From assembly GCA_050247135.1 (NCBI GenBank), contig JBFWUT010000014.1, positions 4,515 to 68,514 on the forward strand: a stretch of DNA of 64,000 bases, written 5' to 3'. The DNA comes from Berkiella sp050247135. Its GTDB lineage: Bacteria; Pseudomonadota; Gammaproteobacteria; Berkiellales; Berkiellaceae. A program made the translations under genes and the position numbers. Below are positions 51,274 through 60,691 of this stretch, piece after piece; position 1 is the stretch's first letter, and each line of letters begins with the position of its first letter. The notes below the pieces were generated by a model, which saw only the letters and a program-made list of their open reading frames with translations, ran no database searches and was not told the origin of the DNA.

Positions 51274-52620
51274 ATGTTAGATAAGGTTGTTATTGCTAAT
51301 CGCGGAGAAATTGCCTTACGCATTCTGCGAGCTTGCCACGAATTAGGGATCAAGACCGTTGCATTATATTCCACTGTCGATAGAGATCTGCTACCGGTCA
51401 GGTTATCCGATGAAGCCATTTGTATAGGTCCAGCACCATCAAATGAGAGTTATTTAAATATTCCCGCGATTATCAGCGCAGCAGAAATTACCGATTCAGT
51501 TGCCATCCATCCCGGCTATGGTTTTTTAGCAGAAAACGCTGACTTTGCGGAACGTGTTGAACAAAGCGGCTTCATTTTCATTGGTCCTCGCCCTGAAACT
51601 ATTCGCTTAATGGGCAATAAAGTGTCTGCTATTAAGGCGATGAAGGAAGCGGGTGTCCCCTGTGTACCAGGATCCGATGGTCCACTGGATGATGATGATA
51701 AACGTAATTTAAATATTGCCCGTGAAATCGGCTACCCCGTTATTATTAAAGCGGCAGGCGGCGGTGGTGGTCGTGGAATGCGCGTTGTGCACAGTGAAGC
51801 AGCTTTATTGGGTGCCATTTCTCTTACCCAAACAGAAGCCGCTAATGCGTTTGGTAACGCTAGCGTCTATATGGAAAAATATCTAGAAAAGCCAAGACAT
51901 ATCGAAATTCAAGTGTTAGCCGATGGCCAAGGCAATGCCATTCACCTTGGCGAACGCGACTGCTCCATGCAACGTCGCCATCAAAAGGTCTTAGAAGAAG
52001 CGCCTGCTCCCTTTCTAACTGAAAAACAACGGCAAGATATCGGTAAACGCTGTGTTGATGCCTGTATTAGAATTGGTTATCGCGGTGCCGGCACTTTCGA
52101 ATTTTTGTTTCAAGACGGTGAATTCTATTTCATTGAAATGAACACCCGTGTGCAGGTAGAGCACCCTGTCACGGAAATGATCACTGGCGTTGATATTGTT
52201 AAAGAGCAATTAAAAATTGCAGCTGGTGAACAATTATCTATTAAACAAGAAGATGTGCGTATTCAAGGTCATGCGATAGAATGTCGGATTAATGCCGAAG
52301 ATCCTAAAACCTTTATCCCCTGCCCTGGTAAAATCACCTGGTTTCATGCCCCAGGGGGTCCTGGTATACGCATTGATTCGCATGTGTATAGTTCCTATAG
52401 CGTGCCACCAAATTATGATTCCTTAATTGCCAAATTGATCTCTTACGGCAAAGACAGACATGAAGCTATTAGGCGCATGCGCAATGCCTTGAGTGAAATT
52501 GTTGTAGATGGGATCAAAACCAATATTCCCCTGCATCAAGACTTGATGCGGGATCCACACTTTATGAATGGCGGCACAACAATTCATTATCTTGAAAATA
52601 AAATGAAGGATGTAACTTAG
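51274..52620 (+). CDS. accC: Biotin carboxylase subunit of acetyl-CoA carboxylase
   Basis: An ATP-grasp enzyme, 448 aa, carboxylating biotin on AccB. VIANRGEIALRI opens the chain; GGGGRGMRVV binds ATP, and the HxxERDCSMQRRHQK, EMNTRVQVEHPVTE and GHAIECRINAEDP motifs are all present. Its TAG overlaps the GTG start of prmA by one base. Confidence 0.97.
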   Translation: MLDKVVIANRGEIALRILRACHELGIKTVALYSTVDRDLLPVRLSDEAICIGPAPSNESYLNIPAIISAAEITDSVAIHPGYGFLAENADFAERVEQSGFIFIGPRPETIRLMGNKVSAIKAMKEAGVPCVPGSDGPLDDDDKRNLNIAREIGYPVIIKAAGGGGGRGMRVVHSEAALLGAISLTQTEAANAFGNASVYMEKYLEKPRHIEIQVLADGQGNAIHLGERDCSMQRRHQKVLEEAPAPFLTEKQRQDIGKRCVDACIRIGYRGAGTFEFLFQDGEFYFIEMNTRVQVEHPVTEMITGVDIVKEQLKIAAGEQLSIKQEDVRIQGHAIECRINAEDPKTFIPCPGKITWFHAPGGPGIRIDSHVYSSYSVPPNYDSLIAKLISYGKDRHEAIRRMRNALSEIVVDGIKTNIPLHQDLMRDPHFMNGGTTIHYLENKMKDVT

Positions 52621-53507
52621 TGTCCTTTGTAGAAGTTTCTTTTGAAGTTCCTGAAAAAACGACCGATGCTTGTAGTGAACTCTTAGAAAAACTAGGCGCT
52701 TTAGCGGTTTCTTATTTTGATGGGGCCAATGAACCGTTACTCGAGCCCCTGCCTGGCACCACGCCTTTATGGAATAAAGTGAAAGTGGTGGGATTATTTG
52801 AAGCAGGGGCCGATCTTAGCCATTTGCGAAAAACCTTATTCGATTTCTTACCCGATTTATCACTACAAGTATCGACTTTAGCGGATCAAGAATGGTCTAG
52901 GGTATGGCTTGAACATTTTAAACCGATGCGTTTTGGTGACAATTTCTGGGTTGCGCCTCATGAACATCCTGAAGTTACCGCCTTAGAAAAGGAGGCGATT
53001 GTTCTAAAGCTTGATCCGGGCCTTGCTTTTGGCACGGGGACTCACCCCACTACCGCACTTTGTTTAGAGTGGTTAAGCAACCATGCTCCTAAAGGACAAT
53101 ATGTGATTGATTATGGGTGTGGCTCTGGCATTTTAGGGATTGGCGCATTGTTACTTGGCGCAAAACACGTCGATGCCATCGACTACGATCCACAAGCGCT
53201 TATCAGCACCCAAGACAACGCCCAACGAAATAACCTAATTAGCGAACAAATCGCAGTCTATCGGCCTGAAGATTTCAAAGCAGAGCAGCCTGCTAAAACC
53301 GTTTTAGCCAATATTTTGGCAGAACCATTGATTGAATTAGCACCTCGTTTACGTTTGTTAACCGAAATCGGGGGACATCTTGTACTTTCTGGTTTGCTAA
53401 CTAACCAGGCAGAGATGGTTAAAGCTGCCTATCGCGACTGGTTTTCATTTGAACCGGTAAAAAGCGTCGATGATTGGGCCTTGTTAGTCGGTGTGAGGAT
53501 CGCTTAA
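52620..53507 (+). CDS. prmA: Ribosomal protein L11 methyltransferase
   Basis: A 295-aa SAM-dependent enzyme that methylates L11. The N-terminal L11-binding domain precedes the methyltransferase fold: GTGTHPTT and VIDYGCGSGILGIGA are the SAM motifs, ANILAEPL is the catalytic NxxxxP-type loop. GTG at 52620 overlaps accC by one base. Confidence 0.95.
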   Translation: MSFVEVSFEVPEKTTDACSELLEKLGALAVSYFDGANEPLLEPLPGTTPLWNKVKVVGLFEAGADLSHLRKTLFDFLPDLSLQVSTLADQEWSRVWLEHFKPMRFGDNFWVAPHEHPEVTALEKEAIVLKLDPGLAFGTGTHPTTALCLEWLSNHAPKGQYVIDYGCGSGILGIGALLLGAKHVDAIDYDPQALISTQDNAQRNNLISEQIAVYRPEDFKAEQPAKTVLANILAEPLIELAPRLRLLTEIGGHLVLSGLLTNQAEMVKAAYRDWFSFEPVKSVDDWALLVGVRIA

Positions 53508-53567
53508 ACACTGTTTTATACTCAGCAAATCGGTATAATTCTCGCTCATTCGCAAAAGAGTAAGCCC

Positions 53568-54578
53568 ATGTCATTGTCATCAAAGGAAGTTAAAAAGCTC
53601 AACCCCGTCAAAATTGGGCCCCATCAAATTGAGAACCCCATTGTTCTGGCTCCCATGGCCGGCGTAACGGATAGACCTTTTCGGCAACTCTGCAAAAATC
53701 TAGGCGCAGGCCTCGCTGTTTCGGAAATGGTCGGAGCCAATTCCTTATTGCATGGGAGTGAAAAAACCAAGCGCCGTGCTAACCACGAAGGTGAAACACG
53801 ACCTTGTTCCGTACAAATCGTCGGCGCTGATCCTAATATGATGGCTGAAGCCGCACGCTTCAACGAGGCGCAAGGCGCAGAGATCATCGATATCAACATG
53901 GGATGCCCTGCCAAAAAGGTTTGCAACACCCTCTCAGGATCCGCTCTTTTAAAAGACGAACCCTTAGTGGCCAAAATTCTGAATGCGGTTGTCAGTGCGG
54001 TGAATATTCCAGTGACTTTAAAGATCCGCACTGGCTGGGACAAATCATGTCGCAATGGTGTTACAGTTGCTAAAATGGCTGAGGACTGTGGTATTCAAGC
54101 CTTAGCGGTTCATGGCCGCACGCGCTCTTGTATGTTTACAGGTGATGCCGAGTACGACACCATCGCCGAAATTAAACAAAACATCAATATCCCCCTCTTT
54201 GCTAATGGCGATATTAGCACCCCTGAAAAAGCTCAATATGTTTTAGAAAAAACCGGAGCAGATGGTTTAATGATAGGAAGGGCTGCTCAAGGTCGCCCTT
54301 GGATCTTCAATGAAATTATTTATTACTTACAACATAACGAAATCCTAGAGCCACCATCGATTACTACCGTCCATGAATTAATGATCAATCACATGAAAAA
54401 TTTATATGCATTTTATGGTGATAAACGCGGGGTGCTGGTGGCACGCAAACACGTTTCTTGGTATAGCAAAGGCCAACGTAATGGCAGCACCTTCCGACAT
54501 ACTTTTAACCAACTTGAAACAGCACAACAACAACTTGAAGCCGCTGAGGTTTTCTTTCAAAGTTTGATGGGATCTTGA
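53568..54578 (+). CDS. dusB: tRNA-dihydrouridine synthase B
   Basis: An FMN enzyme reducing U17 of tRNA. The 336-aa protein has APMAGVTDRPFRQL, the catalytic Cys in DINMGCPAKKV, and GADGLMIGRAAQGRPW. A ribosome-binding site is not obvious. fis follows after 2 bases, the classic dusB-fis pair in which dusB sequence can aid fis translation. Confidence 0.95.
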   Translation: MSLSSKEVKKLNPVKIGPHQIENPIVLAPMAGVTDRPFRQLCKNLGAGLAVSEMVGANSLLHGSEKTKRRANHEGETRPCSVQIVGADPNMMAEAARFNEAQGAEIIDINMGCPAKKVCNTLSGSALLKDEPLVAKILNAVVSAVNIPVTLKIRTGWDKSCRNGVTVAKMAEDCGIQALAVHGRTRSCMFTGDAEYDTIAEIKQNINIPLFANGDISTPEKAQYVLEKTGADGLMIGRAAQGRPWIFNEIIYYLQHNEILEPPSITTVHELMINHMKNLYAFYGDKRGVLVARKHVSWYSKGQRNGSTFRHTFNQLETAQQQLEAAEVFFQSLMGS

Positions 54579-54580
54579 CT

Positions 54581-54817
54581 ATGCAAAACAATAACCCTTT
54601 GCGGGAAATCGTTGCCAAGTTAATGGAAGAATATTTTTGCACCCTTGACGGACAACCTGCAAATAAACTTTATGACTTGGTCATTAAAGAGGTTGAATTG
54701 GGTTTATTTAAAACTGTGCTGATGCATGCTGGCGGCAACCAAAGCAAGGCTGCCGAATGGTTAGGTCTTGCAAGGGGCACACTGCGCAAGCGGTTGGCAG
54801 AATATGGGCTAGAATAA
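54581..54817 (+). CDS. fis: DNA-binding protein Fis
   Basis: A 78-aa nucleoid protein with the beta-hairpin arm and C-terminal helix-turn-helix GNQSKAAEWLGLARGTLRKRLAEYG. The start is ATG at 54581, two bases after the dusB stop; an in-frame TTG lies at 54575. Fis and the PilR C-terminus share the same fold. Confidence 0.95.
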   Translation: MQNNNPLREIVAKLMEEYFCTLDGQPANKLYDLVIKEVELGLFKTVLMHAGGNQSKAAEWLGLARGTLRKRLAEYGLE

Positions 54818-54830
54818 TAGAGGAATTAAC

Positions 54831-56402
54831 ATGCACGAGTCGACTATCATCCAACGCGCACTCTTAACGGTCTATGACAAAACCCATATTGTTGAATTGG
54901 CTGAGGCCTTACATTTGCGTGGTGTTGAATTAATTTCAACCGGTAATACGGCTGCATTACTGCAGCAACACGGGATCCCTGTAACACCGGTTGGCGAGTA
55001 TACAGGCTTTCCTGAGATGATGGATGGACGCGTTAAAACTCTACATCCTAAAATCCACGGCGGGATCTTAGGGCGCCGCGACATTGATGCTGACATCATG
55101 ATTTCTCATGGTATTCCAGATATCGATTTGGTCGTAGTCAATCTATATCCTTTCGAAAAGGTTATCCAAAAGGAACAGGTCACCTCCCGTGACGCAATCG
55201 AAAATATTGATATTGGTGGTCCAACGCTGATCCGAGGAGCCGCTAAAAACCACGAATGGTGCACGGTATTAGTCGATCCGAATGATTACAATGACTTTAT
55301 TGAAGATCTTAAAGCCAATGAAGGTGCGGTTAGCGAAAAAACGCGAATTCATTTTGCTGCTAAAGCTTTCGCACACACTGCAAGCTATGAAGCGCATATT
55401 GCTGATTATTTTAATAAACAGCTCGATAAAACGGCTGTCCAATTTGGCTCAACGTTTATTATGCCCCATCATCTAAAAGAAACCTTACGTTATGGTGAAA
55501 ATCCTCATCAGCATGCGGCATTTTATCAATCCTTTAATGCTCCAAAAGACAGTATTGCTAAAGCCATTTCGCATCAAGGCAAGACACTGTCTTTTAACAA
55601 CATTGCTGATGCTAATACGGCTCTTGAATGCGTTAAATCCTTTGACGGTATGGCCTGCGTCATTGTCAAACACGCTAACCCCTGTGGAGTGGCAAAAGCC
55701 AACACAGCTCTTGAGGCCTATAACATGGCTTATGCTTGTGATCCTCAATCCGCCTTTGGTGGCATTATTGCCTTCAATACCGAAGTAGATGATAAACTGA
55801 TGGCTCACATTTTGAATAAACAATTTGTCGAAGTCATCATCGCACCCGGTTATAGCGAAAAGGCATTAGAGAACGCCAAAAATAAACCTGATTGCCGAAT
55901 TTTATCCTATCAAAAACCCACTACAAAAGAGCCTTCTCATGAGTGGGATGTTCATAGTGTCTGTGGTGGGTTGTTAGTTCAAACCTGTGATACTTTAGAT
56001 AACCCCGTGTCTTATGAAATCGTTACGGAGCAAAAGCCAACCCCTTCCCAAATAGCTGACCTACTCTTTAGCTGGCAAGTCGTTAAATTTGTTAAATCCA
56101 ATGCCATTGTTTTTGCTAAAAACGGTCAAACATTGGGGATTGGCGCCGGCCAAATGTCTAGAATCATGAGCACTCAAATTGCTGCGATCCGCGCTAAAGA
56201 ACAAAATCTCTCTTTAGATAATGCCGTGATGGCTTCAGATGCATTTTTCCCTTTTACCGACAATATTGAAAAAGCGTATGAATATGGTATCCGTGCAGTG
56301 ATCCAACCCGGCGGCTCTAAAAAAGATCCCGAAGTGATTGCAAAAGCGAATGCACTTGGCATGGTCATGCTCTTAACCGGTAAACGACACTTCAGACATT
56401 AA
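54831..56402 (+). CDS. purH: Bifunctional AICAR transformylase/IMP cyclohydrolase
   Basis: Catalyses the last two steps of IMP synthesis. The 523-aa chain has an N-terminal cyclohydrolase domain (DKTHIVELA, STGNTAALL, DGRVKTLHPKIHGG) and a C-terminal transformylase domain with the catalytic KHANPCG and GDSFFPFTD-type motif (here SDAFFPFTD). It is separated from purD by a dispersed repeat copy. Confidence 0.96.
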   Translation: MHESTIIQRALLTVYDKTHIVELAEALHLRGVELISTGNTAALLQQHGIPVTPVGEYTGFPEMMDGRVKTLHPKIHGGILGRRDIDADIMISHGIPDIDLVVVNLYPFEKVIQKEQVTSRDAIENIDIGGPTLIRGAAKNHEWCTVLVDPNDYNDFIEDLKANEGAVSEKTRIHFAAKAFAHTASYEAHIADYFNKQLDKTAVQFGSTFIMPHHLKETLRYGENPHQHAAFYQSFNAPKDSIAKAISHQGKTLSFNNIADANTALECVKSFDGMACVIVKHANPCGVAKANTALEAYNMAYACDPQSAFGGIIAFNTEVDDKLMAHILNKQFVEVIIAPGYSEKALENAKNKPDCRILSYQKPTTKEPSHEWDVHSVCGGLLVQTCDTLDNPVSYEIVTEQKPTPSQIADLLFSWQVVKFVKSNAIVFAKNGQTLGIGAGQMSRIMSTQIAAIRAKEQNLSLDNAVMASDAFFPFTDNIEKAYEYGIRAVIQPGGSKKDPEVIAKANALGMVMLLTGKRHFRH

Positions 56403-56418
56403 CATTATGATTATCTAT

Positions 56419-56536
56419 ACTCAAACCAGTTTACATTTGGGCGACACCCCCAGCGAGCCAATCCTTTGGGTGCACGCAAATAGCATGACTGGGGTGAGAG
56501 AGCGTAGTAACAAAGCATAAATTCAAAATGGAAAGC
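56419..56536 (+). repeat. Dispersed palindromic repeat, copy B
   Basis: It begins ACTCAAACCAGTTTACATTTGGGC and ends GCATAAATTCAAAATGGAAAG, same ends and arms as copy A, with a different middle that keeps AGCATGACTG. It fills the purH-purD spacer, and its GGAAAG end acts as the purD ribosome-binding site. Confidence 0.75.
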
Positions 56537-56541
56537 GTATA

Positions 56542-57822
56542 ATGATGAAATTATTGGTGATTGGTAGTGGCGGCAGAGAGCATGCTTTGGCTTGGAAATT
56601 AGCTCAATCATCCAATGTCCAAAAAGTCTATGTTGCACCAGGTAATGCCGGTACTCATCGAGAACCCAAGGTAGAAAATGTCGATATCGATCCCTTGGAT
56701 TTTGCCGCATTGGCCGATTTTGTCAAACATCAGCACATTCATTTTACGGTTGTTGGGCCCGAGTTACCTTTAGTGTCAGGGATTGTCGATTATTTTAATG
56801 AGCGTGAGTTACTATGTTTAGGCCCAACCAAAGCTTGTGCCCAATTAGAGGGCTCTAAAGCATTCGCAAAAGCTTTTATGCAACGCCACAACATACCCAC
56901 TGCCCAAGCAAAAACCTTTACCGACATCCATGAAGCGAATGCTTACTTAGCAACTTGTCATTTTCCCCAGGTAATCAAAGCCGATGGGTTGGCCGCAGGC
57001 AAAGGCGTTGTGATTGCCAAAGACCACCCAAGTGCAGCCGAAACCATTGATGCCATGTTAGGACAGCATCGCTTTGGTGCCGCTGGTCATCAAGTCATTA
57101 TTGAGGAATTTATCCAAGGCGAGGAAGTCAGTTTTATTGTGCTCAGTGATGGAGAGAATTGCGTTCCTTTCGCCTCTTCTCAAGATCACAAAACCAGAGA
57201 TGATGGAGATCAAGGTCCAAACACGGGTGGGATGGGCGCCTATTCTCCGGCTCCGATTGTCACACCTTCCTTACATCAAAAAATTATGGAACAAGTCATT
57301 GAGCCTACCTTACAAGGCATGACTAAAGAAGGACACCCCTTTAAAGGATTCTTGTATGCCGGTCTTATGATTACCCCATCAGGTGATATCAAGGTGTTAG
57401 AGTTTAATACCCGTTTTGGCGATCCAGAAACCCAACCCGTGCTGATGCGCCTGCAATCTGATTTTGCGCAGCTGTGTTTGAATGCCTTAGAAGGACATTT
57501 AGGGGGTTATATTGCCTCATGGGATCAAAGACCCGCTCTTGGCGTGGTGCTCGCTGCCAATGGTTATCCCGATCACTATCATAAAGGAGAGGTGATCCCT
57601 ACCCTAAATGATATCGCCCCAAGTGATACCTATAAAATATTTCACGCAGGCACCTTGTTACAAGAGGGCAATATTGTAACCAATGGAGGACGGGTATTGT
57701 GTATCACCTCTTTGGGTGAAAGTTATCAAGACGCGCAAGATAAAGCCTATCATATTGTGAAAAAAGCGACGTTCGATGGCCTTTTTTATCGCAATGATAT
57801 CGGCCATCGAGCGGTTAAATAA
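56542..57822 (+). CDS. purD: Phosphoribosylamine-glycine ligase
   Basis: ATP-grasp enzyme joining glycine to phosphoribosylamine, 426 aa. LVIGSGGREHALAW opens the chain; KADGLAAGKGVV, DHKTRDDGDQGPNTGGMGAYSP and EFNTRFGDPETQ are present. It overlaps mutM by one base. GGAAAG, 7 bases before the ATG, is the end of the repeat described above. Confidence 0.96.
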   Translation: MMKLLVIGSGGREHALAWKLAQSSNVQKVYVAPGNAGTHREPKVENVDIDPLDFAALADFVKHQHIHFTVVGPELPLVSGIVDYFNERELLCLGPTKACAQLEGSKAFAKAFMQRHNIPTAQAKTFTDIHEANAYLATCHFPQVIKADGLAAGKGVVIAKDHPSAAETIDAMLGQHRFGAAGHQVIIEEFIQGEEVSFIVLSDGENCVPFASSQDHKTRDDGDQGPNTGGMGAYSPAPIVTPSLHQKIMEQVIEPTLQGMTKEGHPFKGFLYAGLMITPSGDIKVLEFNTRFGDPETQPVLMRLQSDFAQLCLNALEGHLGGYIASWDQRPALGVVLAANGYPDHYHKGEVIPTLNDIAPSDTYKIFHAGTLLQEGNIVTNGGRVLCITSLGESYQDAQDKAYHIVKKATFDGLFYRNDIGHRAVK

Positions 57823-58643
57823 TGCCCGAGCTGCCAGAGGTAGAAACCACTGTGCGGGGCATTCGTCCCCATTTACTGCAGCACAAAATTAAAGGGGTGG
57901 TTGTGCGCCAAAAGCAACTACGTTGGCCCATCCCTTCTCTGACCTTAGAGCGAGTGCTGCCACAACAAACTATTCTCGAAGTAAGCCGTAGAGCAAAATA
58001 TATTCTCATTGAAACCACTGCTGGCACGCTGGTGATCCATTTAGGCATGTCTGGCACGTTGCGACTCTGTGATGCCAAAACCCCTCTTAAAAAGCATGAT
58101 CACTTTGATTGCCAGCTTCAAGCGCAAAAGGTCCTTCGTTATAACGATCCCCGACGCTTTGGTGCCATTTTATGGGCCGGCCATGATCTTTCTTCTTTAG
58201 ACGTACTGAACCATCTGGGACCTGAGCCTTTAAGCAAAGCTTTTAATGCCCATTATTTGTTAGCCATAGCAGCAAAACGCAGCGTGAGCATTAAACAATT
58301 CATTATGGATGCCAAAATCGTGGTCGGCGTTGGCAACATCTATGCTAGCGAAAGTTTGTTTTTGGCAAAAATCCATCCCCTCATGAAAGCCTCTCACCTG
58401 ACGCCATCCCAAGCTGAGGCGCTGTGCCTTGCTATTCGAACGGTTCTAAAAGCGGCTATTAAAAAAGGGGGCACAACCCTAAAGGACTTTTATAACAGTG
58501 AGGGAAAGCCAGGGTATTTTCGCCACCAATTAACGGTTTATGATCGTGACGGTCTTGACTGCATTGACTGCAAAACCCCTATCGAACATATTCAGTTGGG
58601 GCAACGTGCCACCTATTATTGCCCACAGTGCCAGATTTTATAG
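57822..58643 (+). CDS. mutM: Formamidopyrimidine-DNA glycosylase
   Basis: Removes 8-oxoguanine and Fapy lesions. The 273-aa protein begins MPELPEVE (catalytic P2/E3), has the H2TH region VGVGNIYASESLFLAKIHP and a C-terminal zinc finger (CIDCKT and YYCPQC). It overlaps purD by one base. Confidence 0.96.
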   Translation: MPELPEVETTVRGIRPHLLQHKIKGVVVRQKQLRWPIPSLTLERVLPQQTILEVSRRAKYILIETTAGTLVIHLGMSGTLRLCDAKTPLKKHDHFDCQLQAQKVLRYNDPRRFGAILWAGHDLSSLDVLNHLGPEPLSKAFNAHYLLAIAAKRSVSIKQFIMDAKIVVGVGNIYASESLFLAKIHPLMKASHLTPSQAEALCLAIRTVLKAAIKKGGTTLKDFYNSEGKPGYFRHQLTVYDRDGLDCIDCKTPIEHIQLGQRATYYCPQCQIL

Positions 58644-58715
58644 CCTTTTATCGGAAAAAGATTATTCAAGTCAAATTTTTTCTGCTACTATTTTAGTGAT
58701 TTTTCCCTTATACAC

Positions 58716-58838
58716 GCTCGAACCAGTTTGATTTTAGGCTAGGCGACGAGCCCTCGAACAATAGGAGTGTACTTCCTAGTACATGACTGTTGAGAGATGG
58801 GCGAAGTCAACAACGCATAAAAGCAAAATGGAAAGAGC
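58716..58838 (+). repeat. Dispersed palindromic repeat, copy A (fullest)
   Basis: A 123-bp element from GCTCGAACC to GGAAAGAGC. Left arm CCAGTTTGATTTTAGGC (from 58723) matches the reverse complement of the right arm (CCATTTTGCTTTTATGC, to 58831) at 14 of 17 positions. A central hairpin TGTACT-TCCT-AGTACA is at 58768-58783. It fills most of the mutM-eamA spacer. No gene is in it. Confidence 0.8.
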
Positions 58839-58858
58839 CATAAAAGAGTTACTTTGCT

Positions 58859-59785
58859 ATGCGCTCGCTTTCGACGGGTTACCTTGCACTCACCTTTGCC
58901 CAAGTTGGTATTAGTCTCAATGTTGTCACCAGCAAATATCTGATCTCCAGTATGCCGATGTTCATGTTATTAGCCACTCGTTTTGGCTTGTCTGCTATTA
59001 TTTTAGGTTTCGTTCTGTGGTTGACTGGCACATCGATTATTGATCCTCATCATCCCCAAGGGAAGCTCAGCACCCATGATAAATTTCTCGCTGTTTTGCT
59101 AGGTTTGTTTGGTGCCTTTTTCTTTAATCTCTTTTTTGTTTGGGGATTACAATATACCACCGCAACCGCCGCTGGGATCATTGGCAGCACCTTGCCAGCC
59201 TTGATCGCTATATTTTCTGTGTGGCTGCTTAAAGAAAGAATTAACTCCTCAAAAATCATAGCCTTAGTGTTAGCCATGCTCGGCATTTTGATTATCAATT
59301 TAGATCATTTTGAAAGCGGCTCCAACCTAGAGCACTCCTATTTTGGTGATTTATTAGTGTTTGTGGCCATGTTTCCTGAGTCTTTGTTTTCGATTGTGAG
59401 TCGAAAATTGGCGGGTCGCATTACACCCCTTGGCGGTGCTTTGATGGCCAACATTGTGGGCTTTGTCACCTTATTGCCCTGCGCTCTTTATACCGGATCT
59501 TTTGACTTTACAAGTTACGGCGTCTTCGAATTCGCCCTGATTGGTGTAGCGGGTTTGGGCAGTTTAGTTTTCTTTTGGGCCTGGGCTTATGGTCTGAGCT
59601 TTATTCCGGCAACCACCGCTGCGGTCTTTGGTGGCGTGATGCCAGTCGCTACGACCTTGCTCGCCATTTTGTTTTTGGGTGAAAAGTTGGCCTGGTATGA
59701 CTCTCTTGGCATGCTGCTGGTGTTGGCATCCATTGTGATTGGGGCGGGTTGGAAGTTGCGGGCAAAGAGAGCTGCCGTCACCTAG
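58859..59785 (+). CDS. EamA/DMT-family transporter (second)
   Basis: A 308-aa, ten-helix permease with two EamA repeats; LGLFGAFFFNLFFVWGLQYT and AATAAGIIGSTLPALIAIF fall in the first, PATTAAVFGGVMPVATTLLAIL in the second. It differs from the gene at 24718. Substrate is unknown. The ATG at 58859 follows a dispersed repeat copy; a palindromic element follows the gene. Confidence 0.85.
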   Translation: MRSLSTGYLALTFAQVGISLNVVTSKYLISSMPMFMLLATRFGLSAIILGFVLWLTGTSIIDPHHPQGKLSTHDKFLAVLLGLFGAFFFNLFFVWGLQYTTATAAGIIGSTLPALIAIFSVWLLKERINSSKIIALVLAMLGILIINLDHFESGSNLEHSYFGDLLVFVAMFPESLFSIVSRKLAGRITPLGGALMANIVGFVTLLPCALYTGSFDFTSYGVFEFALIGVAGLGSLVFFWAWAYGLSFIPATTAAVFGGVMPVATTLLAILFLGEKLAWYDSLGMLLVLASIVIGAGWKLRAKRAAVT

Positions 59786-59787
59786 TC

Positions 59788-59898
59788 GCCTTAAGAATGT
59801 CTGCATATTTTTTCGCTCCATGGGCATCCCTGCCCCCGTCGTACACATCCCTGTACGACGAGTCGCTGCAAAATAGACAGACATTCTTTCGCAAAGGC
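59788..59898. repeat. Nested inverted-repeat element
   Basis: GCCTTAAGAATGTCTG on the left (59788-59803) pairs with CAGACATTCTTTCGCAAAGGC on the right (59878-59898), 11 bp of it perfect. Inside are GGGCA-TCCC-TGCCC (59822-59835) and CGTCGTACA-CATCCC-TGTACGACG (59837-59860). This is a MITE/REP-like unit between convergent genes. Confidence 0.75.
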
Positions 59899-59930
59899 AA
59901 AGCGCGATAAGTGGGAAAGGGAAATAACGA

Positions 59931-60614
59931 TTAAGAAGCTATGATGTAGGGTTTGCAGTCCAGCACTTGTTGCTTCGATGTTCCGTCCAACAATTCTTGT
60001 GCCGTCACTTCTGCTTGATTAATTCGTTTGGCCATGGCCACGTTCAGCGCATCAATATCTGAAATATCATCTACTGTTATCGGCTCATCAAAATACAGCA
60101 CCGCTCTTGAGAAAGGCAGGGGCAGTTGATATTTATCCCACGATTTAAATTTATAAGGCTTGGAATAAGCGACGCCTATGGGAACTAATTGAAGTTTGGC
60201 TTTGTTGGCTAAAAATGACATGCCGGCTTTAGCGATAAACTCGGGGCCTCGCGGACCATCGGCGGCAATGCCCATGGAGTAACCTTCTTTGGCGGCGGCT
60301 ATTAATTTCACCATACTGCTGATGGCTTTGCGGCTTGAAGAGCCTCGCACCACGTGATAACCCAGTTTATGTAACCATGCCGAGAGCATATCCCCATCAC
60401 GCGAAGCGCTCACTAACCCCACATGTTTAGCTGGACCCCATTTAGGTAAAAACATAATCGGCGCAAATTGTTTGCCATGCCAGAAGCCATAAACATATTG
60501 GCGAGTGGGATCGACGCTAGGGTGCATAGAAACTTGCACACGCAGCGACTTCAGCAGCAGCTGGGTTGCAAAATGGGCAAACTTTCCAATAAATGTTGGT
60601 GTTATAACTGACAT
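59931..60614 (-). CDS. DUF374 lysophospholipid acyltransferase-like protein
   Basis: A 227-aa protein with the DUF374 motifs FWHGKQFAPIM, SASRDGDML, GYHVVRGSSSR and IAADGPRGP, the LPLAT superfamily pattern. Members may acylate lipid A or other lipids; no substrate is certain. There is one hydrophobic N-terminal helix. The 77 bases upstream are AT-rich. Confidence 0.82.
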   Translation of the reverse strand: MSVITPTFIGKFAHFATQLLLKSLRVQVSMHPSVDPTRQYVYGFWHGKQFAPIMFLPKWGPAKHVGLVSASRDGDMLSAWLHKLGYHVVRGSSSRKAISSMVKLIAAAKEGYSMGIAADGPRGPEFIAKAGMSFLANKAKLQLVPIGVAYSKPYKFKSWDKYQLPLPFSRAVLYFDEPITVDDISDIDALNVAMAKRINQAEVTAQELLDGTSKQQVLDCKPYIIAS

Positions 60615-60691
60615 TTTTACAAAGAAAGAAAATCAACTTATTAAAAATAAAATTATACGTGGTTCTTGCGATATTTTAAAGCCGTCACAGC

